From the NCBI RefSeq assembly GCF_000269985.1, contig NC_016109.1, forward strand, positions 1,922,001 to 1,986,000: DNA of 64,000 nt, read 5' to 3'. The DNA comes from Kitasatospora setae KM-6054 (GTDB lineage Bacteria > Actinomycetota > Actinomycetes > Streptomycetales > Streptomycetaceae). Positions within the stretch are counted from its first letter, which is position 1. Every line of letters starts with the position of its first letter. A program made the translations under genes and the position numbers. Shown piece by piece: positions 1 to 8,134 of this stretch. The notes below the pieces were generated by a model that saw nothing but the letters and a program-made list of their open reading frames with translations, did no database searches and was not told where the DNA came from.

Positions 1-2104
1 TCCAGGTCAGCGGCAGGCCGGTGCCCATCCGGTCGGCGATCCGCAGGCCGCGGCGCAGGAAGTCCTCGGCCTCCGGGAGGAAGCCGCGGCGCAGCCGGGC
101 GTAGCCCATCAGGAAGTAGGCGAAGCCGCGGTGGCCGCCGCTCCAGCCCGCGATCTCGAACTCCAGGATGGCGGAGCTGAACAGCTTCTCGGCGCGGCCG
201 AGTTCGTCGTTGTAGGCGAAGCAGAGGCCGAGCAGCGCGGGCAGTTCGAAGTTCCAGGTGGTGTTGGTCCAGCCGAGGCTGCGCGGCAGCCGGCCGTCGA
301 CCAGCGCGGCGTCGGCGGCCCGCAGCGCCTCGGTGCTGCTGCCGCCCTGCAGGGTGAGGTCCCAGGCGTAGAGGGCGCGGACGGGTCGGGCGGCCTCGCT
401 GTCGGGGTCGACCTCCTCGACCAGCCGGCGGACCCGGGCGGCGCGCTCGGGGCCGTTCTCCTCGTCCCGCTGGAGGGCGGTGTACAGCAGGTGGGCGACC
501 AGCAGCCGGACCCGGCCGGGGCCGGCGGGGGCGCGCTCGGACTCGTCCAGGCAGAGCGCGGCGGCGGTGCTCAGGTCGCCGCTGTGGGCGATCACCTCGG
601 AGAGCCGGAACACCGCCTCGACCCGCAGGTCGGGGCTGAGTCCGGGTTCCATGTCGATGGCGCGGCGCAGCTGGTTGGCGGTGGCGCCGGGGTCGGTGAG
701 CAGGCTGGCGCAGGCGAGTTCGAACAGCACCTCGGCCTGGTCCTCCTCGTCCGGCGGCTCGTTGAGGGCGCGCTCCAGACAGCGGCGGGCGGCTTCCGGC
801 GCGCCGATCGCGAGGTTCTCGGCGGCGGCCCGGCGCAGCTTGCGCACCATCGCGTCGTCGCCCTCGCCGGGGTGGGTCTCCAGCAGGTGGCGGGAGGCGG
901 TCAGCAGCGAGCCGCCGCTGTTCTCGATCACGGTGGCGGCCATGCCGTGCATGCCGGTGCGGGTGCTGGGCGGGATCGACTGGTAGATCGAGGTGGCGAT
1001 CAGCGGGTGGACGAACTCCAGCCTGCCGTCGGGCTGGCTGGTGAGCACCCGCATCCGGCGCAGCACCCGGACCGACTCGTCGGCCTGCGCGGGGCCCTGG
1101 GCGCAGATCGCGGCGGCCACGTCCTCGCGGATCTCGGTGCCGAGCAGCGCGGCCGCCCAGGCGAACCGGATGACGGTGATGCCGAGCTTGTCCAGCCAGT
1201 AGTCGCGGCCCTGCCCGCGGGCGGCCGCGGCCAGGTCGCGCAGCCGGGGCGAGTTCTCCTCGACCGGTTCGAGGTTCTGGTCGCGGACCTCGCGCAGCAG
1301 CGCGACGGTGTCGTACGGGGCGCCGGCGGTGACCGCCCAGACCTGGCGGCAGAACGCGTCGTCGGCCTCGGCGAACTCGCCGTGCACGATGGCGGCCACC
1401 GACACCGGGTTGAGCGGCAGCAGTTCGTGCTTGCGGGCGGCCCGCTCGGCGATCTGCGCGGCGAGCGGCCTGGCCTCCTCCTCGAACTCGTGCCGGTAGG
1501 CGAAGACCAGCAGCACCGGCAGTTCGCGGGCGCGCACCGCGAAGGAGGCCAGCCAGGTCAGCGACTCCTGGTCGACGGCGTGCAGGTCGTCGACGATCAC
1601 CACCAGCGGGGCGCGCCGGGGCGCGAGCTGGGTGATGACGAAGTCCAGGCCGTCGCGGACGCTCTGCGGGTCGAGCATCCGCTCGACCTCGTCGGACGGC
1701 GGGGCCAGGCCGACGGCGGGCGCGACGATGTTCTCCCAGCTGCCGAACACCTCCTTGTGCTCGGCCTCGTCGAGGTCGCTGAGCACCGGCAGGAGCAGTT
1801 GCCGCAGCACCCGGAACGGCTCCTTGCGCTGGCGCTCGCTGCCCCGGGCGAACAGCACGGTGGAGTCCTGGCGGGCGCCGGCGATCCGGCGGACCTGTTC
1901 CAGCATGGAGGTCTTGCCGATGCCCGGGGAACCGGAGAAGACCAGCAGTTCGCCGATCTTCAGTCCGCCCGCGGCGAATTCCCGGCACAGTTTCTCCACC
2001 GCCTGCTCGACGGAACGCAGTTCCTGTTCGCGTTCCCACAGCCGATGGCCGACCTCATCCGCGCCGGCTTCCCGCCCCTGCGGCCCGTTCTGCTCTTCGG
2101 CCAC
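1..2104 (-). CDS. LuxR/AAA-type ATP-binding regulator, C-terminus cut by window edge
   Basis: Large STAND-type regulator read on the minus strand; about 701 codons are visible and the gene runs off the left edge. I start it at the GTG at 2102-2104 because GGAGGG lies about 9 bases upstream. A Walker A motif GSPGIGKT is at residues 58-65, followed by a Walker B-like VVIVDDLH stretch, and the rest is a helical repeat region resembling TPR-type effector domains. Family members normally end in a LuxR helix-turn-helix, which would lie outside the window, so the DNA-binding end is inferred. It is divergent from the terpene synthase at 2379, which makes it a candidate regulator of that gene, but nothing in the sequence proves this. 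Confidence 0.85.
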   Translation of the reverse strand, partial: MAEEQNGPQGREAGADEVGHRLWEREQELRSVEQAVEKLCREFAAGGLKIGELLVFSGSPGIGKTSMLEQVRRIAGARQDSTVLFARGSERQRKEPFRVLRQLLLPVLSDLDEAEHKEVFGSWENIVAPAVGLAPPSDEVERMLDPQSVRDGLDFVITQLAPRRAPLVVIVDDLHAVDQESLTWLASFAVRARELPVLLVFAYRHEFEEEARPLAAQIAERAARKHELLPLNPVSVAAIVHGEFAEADDAFCRQVWAVTAGAPYDTVALLREVRDQNLEPVEENSPRLRDLAAAARGQGRDYWLDKLGITVIRFAWAAALLGTEIREDVAAAICAQGPAQADESVRVLRRMRVLTSQPDGRLEFVHPLIATSIYQSIPPSTRTGMHGMAATVIENSGGSLLTASRHLLETHPGEGDDAMVRKLRRAAAENLAIGAPEAARRCLERALNEPPDEEDQAEVLFELACASLLTDPGATANQLRRAIDMEPGLSPDLRVEAVFRLSEVIAHSGDLSTAAALCLDESERAPAGPGRVRLLVAHLLYTALQRDEENGPERAARVRRLVEEVDPDSEAARPVRALYAWDLTLQGGSSTEALRAADAALVDGRLPRSLGWTNTTWNFELPALLGLCFAYNDELGRAEKLFSSAILEFEIAGWSGGHRGFAYFLMGYARLRRGFLPEAEDFLRRGLRIADRMGTGLPLTW

Positions 2105-2378
2105 GTCCGTCGTCCCTCCGCCTCACCGTCCGGCTCTCCGCTCCCGACCTTAGCGCCGTCGCGGGCCGCGCGGGCGGCGTTCGTGCAGGCAGGGGTGCGT
2201 GACGCAGGGTTAGAAGGCTTTGCCTCGGGCAAATGCCTTACCAGCCAGGACATCTGACGATCCGATCGGATAACTTTCAGGCCACGAAGGTGTAGTCGAT
2301 CTTCAGGGGGGAAGGCCAACGCGCGGGTTGCGCACCCCCATTCGCGCCCCACCGGCAACAGGCTGCTCTGGAGACACG
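2105..2378. promoter_or_regulatory. Divergent intergenic region with a 12-bp palindrome
   Basis: This region separates the divergent regulator and terpene synthase. It holds a perfect 12-base palindrome ATCCGATCGGAT at 2260-2271 and, just left of it, an imperfect inverted repeat at 2214-2239 (AAGGCTTTGCC against GGCAAATGCCTT). It is more AT-rich than the flanks. A role as operator and promoter region is inference. Confidence 0.45.
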
Positions 2379-3422
2379 TTGGCTGCAATACCCCCGCTCT
2401 TCTGCCCGATTCCGTCCGGCCTGCACCCCGCACACGAAGCCGTGGGAAAGAGCACCGAACTCTGGCTCGAAACAATGGGATTCGCGGCGGACGCGGAACG
2501 CCGACAGCGTCTCCTCGCCATCGGCGCGCACGAATTCGTCTGCCGGATCGCCAAGGACGCCGACGGAACGACCGGCCTGGAGCTCGCCTCCCAGTGGCTG
2601 TGCAGCATGCTCACCCTGGACGACGAGTGGGACACCGGCGGACTCAGCCGGGACCCGTCCCGGGTACTGACGATAGCAGCCACGCTACTCGCTGTTATCA
2701 ATTCCACCCAGTCCCACCCGGGCGAGACCGACCTCTACGTCGCCTCGGTCCGCGACGTGTTCGACCGGGCCCGCTCCTGGGCCCCCGCGCTCTCGGTGAA
2801 GCGCTGGGCCGACAGCCAGCTGGAGTCCTTCATGGGCGCCGCCACGATCGTGGCCTACCGCACCGAGCGGCGGCCGATGACGCTCTCCGAGTACCTCACC
2901 ATCGGCCCGCTGGACCGCGGCAGCCGCTCCTGCATCGAGATCATCGAGGTCTGCGAGCGCACCGCCATCCCGCAGTCCCAGCTGGACTCGCCCCGGGTGC
3001 ACGCGCTCACCGAGGCCGCCAAGTTCCTGGTCCTGGTCGCGGCCGACGTCTACTCCTTCCGCCGCGAGGACGACCACGGCGCGCTGGAGAGCAACATCGT
3101 CGACGCCCTCCAGCGCCACCTCGGCTGCGACCAGGAACGGGCCCTCCAGGAGGCCGCCGCCCTGCACGACCGCACCATGTGCCTGTTCCTCCGCCTCGCG
3201 GACCGCACCTCCCGCCGCGCCGGAGCCGAACTGCGGCGCTACATCAACCAGTTGTCCAACCTGGTGAGCGGCAACCTGGAGTGGGGCTTCACCTCCGCCC
3301 GCTACACCGAGCGCCCGCCCGGCGGCCTCCCCGTCGCCGTCCGCGCCGAACGGCCCGCCGACGGCCGGCTCACCCCGCCGCCCTACCCCGAGATCGCCTG
3401 GTGGTGGGACCAGCTGTGGTGA
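2379..3422 (+). CDS. Class I terpene synthase with altered NSE motif
   Basis: Predicted 347-aa class I terpene cyclase, which would ionise a prenyl diphosphate and cyclise the cation. The start is the TTG at 2379, five bases after GGAG; a farther upstream TTG at 2328 is possible. The N-terminus PPLFCPIPSGLHP is the usual start of actinomycete terpene synthases. The aspartate-rich motif is DDEWD at 81-85, and the C-terminal RY pair is at 308-309. The second metal motif reads ADVYSFRRE at 222-230, so Ser226 and Glu230 are kept but the expected Asn is Ala222. Length fits single-domain bacterial enzymes. No prenyltransferase or P450 is adjacent. Product not predictable; activity is uncertain because of the missing Asn. 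Confidence 0.9.
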   Translation: MAAIPPLFCPIPSGLHPAHEAVGKSTELWLETMGFAADAERRQRLLAIGAHEFVCRIAKDADGTTGLELASQWLCSMLTLDDEWDTGGLSRDPSRVLTIAATLLAVINSTQSHPGETDLYVASVRDVFDRARSWAPALSVKRWADSQLESFMGAATIVAYRTERRPMTLSEYLTIGPLDRGSRSCIEIIEVCERTAIPQSQLDSPRVHALTEAAKFLVLVAADVYSFRREDDHGALESNIVDALQRHLGCDQERALQEAAALHDRTMCLFLRLADRTSRRAGAELRRYINQLSNLVSGNLEWGFTSARYTERPPGGLPVAVRAERPADGRLTPPPYPEIAWWWDQLW

Positions 3423-3452
3423 CGCCCGGCCGCCCGGGCCCGCCCCGGCCGC

Positions 3453-3830
3453 TCAGGACAGCAGCCTGGCCTTCGCGGCGGCGAACTCCTCCGGGGTGAG
3501 CAGCCCCTGCTGCACCAACTGCGCCAACTGGTTCAACTTGCTCGCCACGTCCTCCCCGCCCCCGCCGGAAGCCACCGGCGCGACGGGCTGCGGTGCGACG
3601 GGCTGCGGCGGCGGCGCGTACGCCTGCTGTTGCTGCTGGACGGCCTGTTGCTGCTGCTCGGCCTGGAGCTCGGCGATCGCCTCGTCCTGACCCTGCTCGT
3701 TCGCGGCCCGGCGCGCCCCCGCCCGCCCCGCGGCGTACGCGGCACCGCCCACCAGCAGTCCCCGAGCGAGCGGACGCCCCACTGGGCGAACCACCCGGAC
3801 CGGCCGGATCGGCCTCATCGGTCGGAACAC
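3453..3830 (-). CDS. SHOCT-domain small membrane-associated protein
   Basis: Protein of about 125 aa. An Arg/Pro-rich N-terminus is followed by a short glycine/alanine hydrophobic stretch, a Gln-rich coiled segment (QQQQ runs near the middle), a Pro-rich linker and a C-terminal SHOCT motif (KLNQLAQLVQQGLLTPEEFA...KARLL). SHOCT domains are short C-terminal modules thought to mediate oligomerisation. The GTG start at 3828-3830 lies just after the stop of the DUF6325 gene, and GAGTGAGGG serves as ribosome binding site, so the two are co-transcribed. The longer open frame extending to 3929 would overlap the upstream gene and is not favoured. Confidence 0.75.
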   Translation of the reverse strand: MFRPMRPIRPVRVVRPVGRPLARGLLVGGAAYAAGRAGARRAANEQGQDEAIAELQAEQQQQAVQQQQQAYAPPPQPVAPQPVAPVASGGGGEDVASKLNQLAQLVQQGLLTPEEFAAAKARLLS

Positions 3831-3837
3831 GACGCCC

Positions 3838-4266
3838 TCACTCTCCCGCCGCGACGCGCGCCTCGGCGGCGCGGACGGCCTCTTCGATGTTCTCCGGCGG
3901 AATGCGCACCCCGGAGGCGATCCGCCCACCGACCGCGCGCAGCGCCGCCGCCGCCTCCTCCGCCCACAGGTGCTCGATCAGCACGATCAGCGCCGCGCTG
4001 CCGGGCTCCAGCAACTCGGCCACCTCCTGGGCGTCCTCCGGCCCGATCAGCGGCAACTCCTCGGCGTCCAGGCCCTCGACGCCCCGCAGGTGGTCGAAGT
4101 CGGCGAGCTCCGCGTACGTCGCGTCGCCCTCCGCGTCCCGCACCACCGCCAGCGAGTCGATCACCCGGACCCCGGCGGCGTCCCGCAGCCGGACCAGCGC
4201 GGTGGCCGCCTCGGTGCTGATGGTCGCCTCGGGAAAGGTCAGGACGAGCAGTTCGGCCGGCCCCAT
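3838..4266 (-). CDS. DUF6325-like protein
   Basis: Acidic protein of about 142 aa starting at the ATG at 4264-4266, six bases after GGAAGGGAG; a GTG 21 bases farther upstream lacks such spacing. The sequence (start MGPAELLVLTFPE, then ALVRLRDAAGVRVIDSLAVVRDAEGD, a VEGLDAEELPLIGPEDAQEVAELLEPGSAALIVLIEHLW core) resembles the DUF6325 family, whose members are usually paired with SHOCT proteins in actinomycetes, exactly as here. Biochemical function is unknown. Confidence 0.75.
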   Translation of the reverse strand: MGPAELLVLTFPEATISTEAATALVRLRDAAGVRVIDSLAVVRDAEGDATYAELADFDHLRGVEGLDAEELPLIGPEDAQEVAELLEPGSAALIVLIEHLWAEEAAAALRAVGGRIASGVRIPPENIEEAVRAAEARVAAGE

Positions 4267-4427
4267 CAGCGGCTCCCTTCCGTGCACAAATCCCTCATAC
4301 CGGGATCAAATCACACGATTCATCTGACGGCCCGGGCAGCGGACCGGCCCGGGTGGCGGCCGACGGCGGCCCGTGGTCCCGTCGAGACACCATCCGGCCA
4401 CCCGGCACCCGAAGGAGCCCCACCGCC

Positions 4428-4754
4428 ATGACCATCGCCGTCGACAAACTCTCCGACCCCGCCGTCCGCCGCCTGCTCGGCGCCGTCAACGCCGGTGACC
4501 GCGACGCCTTCTTCGCCGCCCTCACCGAGGACGCCACCATGTCCGACGACGGCTCCGCCCGCGACCTCGCCGACTGGGTCGACCGCGAGATCTTCTCCTC
4601 GCACGGCCACATCGAGGTCCAGACCGAGAAGTCCGGCGGCCGCGCCCTGGTCGCCGACTACCGCAACGACACCTGGGGCGAGATGCGCACCGCCTGGCGC
4701 TTCACCGTCACCCCGGACGGCCGAGTGAGCCACTTCGAAACCGGCCAGGCCTGA
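4428..4754 (+). CDS. SnoaL-like / NTF2-fold protein
   Basis: Small protein of about 108 aa beginning at the ATG at 4428 after GAAGGAG. The pattern LLGAVNAGDRDAFFAALTEDATMSDDGSARDLADWVDREIF... followed by paired strands ending in RTAWRFTVTPDGRVSHFETGQA fits the cone-shaped SnoaL/NTF2 fold used by polyketide cyclases, isomerases and many binding proteins. No catalytic assignment is possible. It is convergent with the serine hydrolase, 45 bp apart. Confidence 0.7.
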   Translation: MTIAVDKLSDPAVRRLLGAVNAGDRDAFFAALTEDATMSDDGSARDLADWVDREIFSSHGHIEVQTEKSGGRALVADYRNDTWGEMRTAWRFTVTPDGRVSHFETGQA

Positions 4755-4799
4755 CCCCCGCCGGCCCCGCCCTCTCCGCCTCCTCGGCCCCGCGCCGCT

Positions 4800-6032
4800 T
4801 CAGCCCCGCGCCGCCAAGCACTGCCGCACCGCGGCGATCAGCGCCCGGGAGCGGATGTCCCCGGTGACGCCGGGCTGCATGCCGTTGGTGACGTAGCCGA
4901 AGCCGAGGCCGAGTTCCGGGTCGGCGAAGCCGAGCGAGCCGCCCCGGCCGGGGTGGCCGAAGCTGGCCGGGGAGGCCATCGGGGAGGTGCCGCCGTGCCG
5001 GAAGAAACCCTGGCCGAAGGCGGTGTTGACGATCAGCACCCGGTCCGGGCCCTGCACCGAGGGGCCGGCCGCCTCGGCCAGCGTCTCGGGCGCGAACAGC
5101 GCGGGCAGTCGCTGCCCGGGCGCGTCGGCCCGGTCCGCGGCGCCGATCAGCGCCGCGTAGAACCGGGCCAGCGAGCGGGCGGTGCCGATGCCGCCCGCGC
5201 CGGGCACCTCGACGGCCTGCACCGCCGGGTCGTTCAGGTCGACGCTGCTGCGCACCGCGCCGAACGAGCGGGCGGTCAGCGAGCGCGGGTCCCGGTAGGC
5301 GTCCAGCACGGACTGCTTGGGGCGCATCCGCATCCCGCCCGGCGCGAGCTTCGCGGCCTCGGGGGCGGGCAGGTCGACGAGCCGGCCGACCCGGCCGGAC
5401 GCGGCGGCGGGCAGGCCGATCCACAGGTCGAGGCCGAGCGGGTCGGCGATCTCCTCCGCGAAGTACCGCCCGACGCTGCGGCCCCCGGCCCGCCGGACCA
5501 CCTCGCCGACCAGCCAGCCGAAGGTCAGCGGGTGGTAGCCGTGCGCGGTGCCGGGTTCCCAGGCGGGGGCCTGGGCGGCGACGGCTGCGGCGGCGGGCTC
5601 CCAGGCGAGCACGTCCTCGATCCGCAGCGGCACGTCCAGCGCGGGCAGGCCGGCCTGGTGCGAGAGCAGCCAGCGCACCGGGACGCGCTCCTTCCCGGCC
5701 CGGGCGAACTCGGGCCAGTAGGAGGCGACCGGCGCGTCCAGGTCGAGCAGCCCGCGCTGCGCGAGGTGCAGCGCGGCGGCGGCGGTCAGGCCCTTGGTGA
5801 CGGAGCGCAGCACCTGCGCCGTCCCCTCCTCCCAGCCGACGGCGGGGGCGGGCCGGGCGCCGACCTCCGGCCGGGCGTCCCCGCCCCACAGGTCGACCAC
5901 CGGCCGCCCGTCCAGGTACAGCGCGAAGGCCGCGCCCAACTCCCCGTACAGCCGGAAGTTGCCCGCGAACGCCTCCCGGACCGGCTCGAAGCCGTCCGCC
6001 ACGTACCCCTGGATCTGCTGCTGGTTCTCCAC
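4800..6032 (-). CDS. Serine hydrolase, class C beta-lactamase/esterase family
   Basis: Protein of 410 aa with the SxxK catalytic tetrad SVTK at residues 77-80, a Tyr-His-Pro at 166-168 in the position of the YxN motif, and a late GHPGRGGSLGFADPELG segment. This is the pattern of esterase-type (EstB-like) members rather than true beta-lactamases. No signal peptide is visible at the N-terminus MENQQQIQGYVADGFEPV, so it is probably cytoplasmic. It is single in its transcription unit; the substrate is unknown. Confidence 0.85.
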   Translation of the reverse strand: MENQQQIQGYVADGFEPVREAFAGNFRLYGELGAAFALYLDGRPVVDLWGGDARPEVGARPAPAVGWEEGTAQVLRSVTKGLTAAAALHLAQRGLLDLDAPVASYWPEFARAGKERVPVRWLLSHQAGLPALDVPLRIEDVLAWEPAAAAVAAQAPAWEPGTAHGYHPLTFGWLVGEVVRRAGGRSVGRYFAEEIADPLGLDLWIGLPAAASGRVGRLVDLPAPEAAKLAPGGMRMRPKQSVLDAYRDPRSLTARSFGAVRSSVDLNDPAVQAVEVPGAGGIGTARSLARFYAALIGAADRADAPGQRLPALFAPETLAEAAGPSVQGPDRVLIVNTAFGQGFFRHGGTSPMASPASFGHPGRGGSLGFADPELGLGFGYVTNGMQPGVTGDIRSRALIAAVRQCLAARG

Positions 6033-6058
6033 CCCGCCAGCCTAGACAGGCCCGATCG

Positions 6059-6415
6059 TCACTCCACCGTCCACCCGATGTGGCCGATGCCCGACGAGTA
6101 GATCGCGCAGTGGCCGGAGGACTCCTGGGTCTGGCCGGGGTAGGCGGTCACCGAGTTGCCGGTGACGTCCGGCGCCCAGCCGCAGACGATGTCGGCGTGG
6201 AAGGTGACCGGGGAGCCGGTGTTGTTCGTACAGTCGACACCTCCGTACAGCGGGTCGTTGTTGTGGATCCAGGTGGTGCAGTCCAGGCCCGAGCGGACGG
6301 ACCTGCCGGCGGACGCGGACCCGGACCCGGGCGCGGGGGCCGCCGAGGCGGGCAGCGCGGTGGCGAGCGCGACCAGGGCGGCGGCGACGGAGAGGACGGC
6401 GGCGCGGTTCTTCAA
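6059..6415 (-). CDS. Small secreted protein
   Basis: Likely start is the TTG at 6413-6415, directly preceded by GAGGAGCAGAG, giving about 118 aa: a KNR-containing basic start, an alanine/leucine core and an ASA-AP cleavage site typical of Sec signal peptides. The mature part has four cysteines (DCTTW, DCTNN, VCGW, HCAIY), suggesting two disulphides. The family is not recognised. The gene is divergent from the NUDIX gene. Confidence 0.65.
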   Translation of the reverse strand: MKNRAAVLSVAAALVALATALPASAAPAPGSGSASAGRSVRSGLDCTTWIHNNDPLYGGVDCTNNTGSPVTFHADIVCGWAPDVTGNSVTAYPGQTQESSGHCAIYSSGIGHIGWTVE

Positions 6416-6536
6416 CTCTGCTCCTCGGAAAGGGGACTGACGATCCGTCCGGGTCATTCCCGGACCAATCCCTGCGTATACCAACTCTTTCGGGTGACGC
6501 CGCCCCCACGCCGCCCGCCGCACCGCGGCCCCCACA

Positions 6537-7097
6537 ATGGCCGACATGGAGAACCCCGAGAACCCCGCGCTCCCCGACGCCCCCGCCACCGACCTCGACG
6601 AGATCCTCGACGTGGTCGACGAGCACGACCGCGTGCTGCGCACCGCCCCGCGCTCCGAGGTCTACCGCGACGGCCTGATCCACCGCTGCGTCTTCGTGCT
6701 GGTCCGCGACCCGCGCGGCCGGATCTTCACCCACCGCCGCACCGACACCAAGGCTTTCGCCCCGGGCGCCCACGACTGCTTCGTCGGCGGCGTGGTCGGC
6801 GCCGGCGAGAGCTACGCCGAGGCAGCCGTCCGCGAGGCCGAGGAGGAGCTCGGCGTCAGCGGCGTCCGCACCCGCCCGCTGTTCCGCTTCCTCTACAGCG
6901 ACGGCGACCGCTACAGCTGGTGGTCCGACATCCACGAGGCCGTCTGGGACGGCCCGGTCGACCCCCAGCGCTCCGAAGTCGCCTGGTACGACTGGCTCAC
7001 CGAGGACGAACTCGCCGACCGCCTCGCCACCTGGGAGTTCGTCCCCGACGGCCGCGAGGCGTACCGCCGCTACCTCGCCCTGCGCCCCGCCGACTGA
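6537..7097 (+). CDS. NUDIX hydrolase
   Basis: Protein of 186 aa with a full NUDIX box at residues 85-107 (Gly85, Glu91, Arg99-Glu100, Glu103-Glu104, Gly106), matching GX5EX7REUXEEXGU. The lead-in LDVVDEHDRVLRTAPRSEVYRDGLIHRCVFVLV is the layout of the YfcD/IDI-like NUDIX group, which hydrolyse diphosphate compounds. The substrate is unknown. A second ATG three codons downstream is an alternative start; no strong ribosome binding site is visible for either. Confidence 0.88.
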   Translation: MADMENPENPALPDAPATDLDEILDVVDEHDRVLRTAPRSEVYRDGLIHRCVFVLVRDPRGRIFTHRRTDTKAFAPGAHDCFVGGVVGAGESYAEAAVREAEEELGVSGVRTRPLFRFLYSDGDRYSWWSDIHEAVWDGPVDPQRSEVAWYDWLTEDELADRLATWEFVPDGREAYRRYLALRPAD

Positions 7098-7116
7098 CAC
7101 CCCCGGGCCCTCACCC

Positions 7117-7188
7117 ACCCGGCTCGCCCCGGCCACCCGGCTCGCCCCGGCCACCCGGCTCGCCCCGGCCACCCGGCTCGCCCCGGCC
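7117..7188. repeat. 18-bp tandem repeat, 4 perfect copies
   Basis: Four identical copies of ACCCGGCTCGCCCCGGCC lie end to end between the NUDIX gene and the TetR gene, ending about 28 bp before the TetR ATG. It is outside any gene I accept. Confidence 0.9.
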
Positions 7189-7216
7189 ACCGGCCCGAAG
7201 AACTAGGGTGGCCCGC

Positions 7217-7981
7217 ATGGCTTCCCGTACGCCGTCCGCCACCCCCCGCGCAGCGGAACGCGCGCCCCGCCGCCGGCTGAGCGTCGACGAGCGCCGCGAA
7301 CAGCTGATCGCCGTCGCGCTGCAGCTCTTCTCGGACCGCGCCCCCGAGGACGTCTCGATCGACGACATCGCCGCCGCCGCGGGGGCGTCCCGTCCGCTGG
7401 TGTACCACTACTTCCCGGGGAAGCAGGCGCTGTACGAGGAGGCGCTGCGCCGGGCCGGGCGCGAGCTGGCCGGGCGGTTCGAGGAGCCGGGCGAGGGGCC
7501 GCTCTCCGAGCGGCTGCTCCGGGTGATGGGCCGCTACCTGGACTTCGTGGAGTCGCACGCGGCCGGTTTCACCGCCCTGCTGCGCGGCGGTTCGGTCACC
7601 GCGAGCCCGGACGCGGACGCCGTCATCGACCAGGTCCGGCGCGCCGCGCAGCAGCAGATCCTGCTGCACCTGGGCGTCCCCGACCCGAGTCCGTCGCTGC
7701 GCCGGACCGTCCGCGCCTGGATCGCCAACGCCGAGATCAGTTCGCTGGACTGGCTCGCCGACAAGCCCGTCCCGGTGGAGACCCTGCAGCTCCAGCTGGT
7801 CCAGGAGCTGGTCGCCGCGCTGGCCGTCGCCGCCACCCGCGACCCCGAACTCGCCGCCCTGCTCGGCGGTTTCTTCGCCACCGAGGAGCCGGACGGGCCG
7901 ACCGCCCTGCTGCTCCGCGACCTGCTCGCCACCTTCACCGCCCCCGAACTCGCCGCCCCGCTGCTCCGCCTGACCCGATGA
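7217..7981 (+). CDS. TetR-family transcriptional regulator
   Basis: Protein of 254 aa. The N-terminal DNA-binding domain follows a basic arm (APRRRLSVDERREQLIAVALQLF), with the helix-turn-helix around residues 47-67 (VSIDDIAAAAGASRPLVYHYF) and the usual GKQALYEEALRRA linker. The C-terminal ligand-binding region is helical and about 170 aa long. The ligand and targets are unknown; the 18-bp repeat array just upstream is a possible, untested binding region. Confidence 0.9.
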   Translation: MASRTPSATPRAAERAPRRRLSVDERREQLIAVALQLFSDRAPEDVSIDDIAAAAGASRPLVYHYFPGKQALYEEALRRAGRELAGRFEEPGEGPLSERLLRVMGRYLDFVESHAAGFTALLRGGSVTASPDADAVIDQVRRAAQQQILLHLGVPDPSPSLRRTVRAWIANAEISSLDWLADKPVPVETLQLQLVQELVAALAVAATRDPELAALLGGFFATEEPDGPTALLLRDLLATFTAPELAAPLLRLTR

Positions 7982-8134
7982 CCCGGACGGCCCGGGAAGA
8001 CCCCCAACCCGGATAACCCCGGACAAGCGCTCCCCCCGCGGACCGTCCCCCCGGTCAACCCGCCGCCCCCACCGCCCGGGTCTGATAAAAAGTGGCTGAA
8101 CTGTCCACACCCGAGAACGAGGGGGGCTCGGCGA

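Noticed and set aside
131..2257. 708-aa open frame on the plus strand
   Set aside because: It lies antisense to the LuxR/AAA regulator; its Gly/Ala/Val-rich sequence has no domain, while the minus strand has clear Walker motifs.
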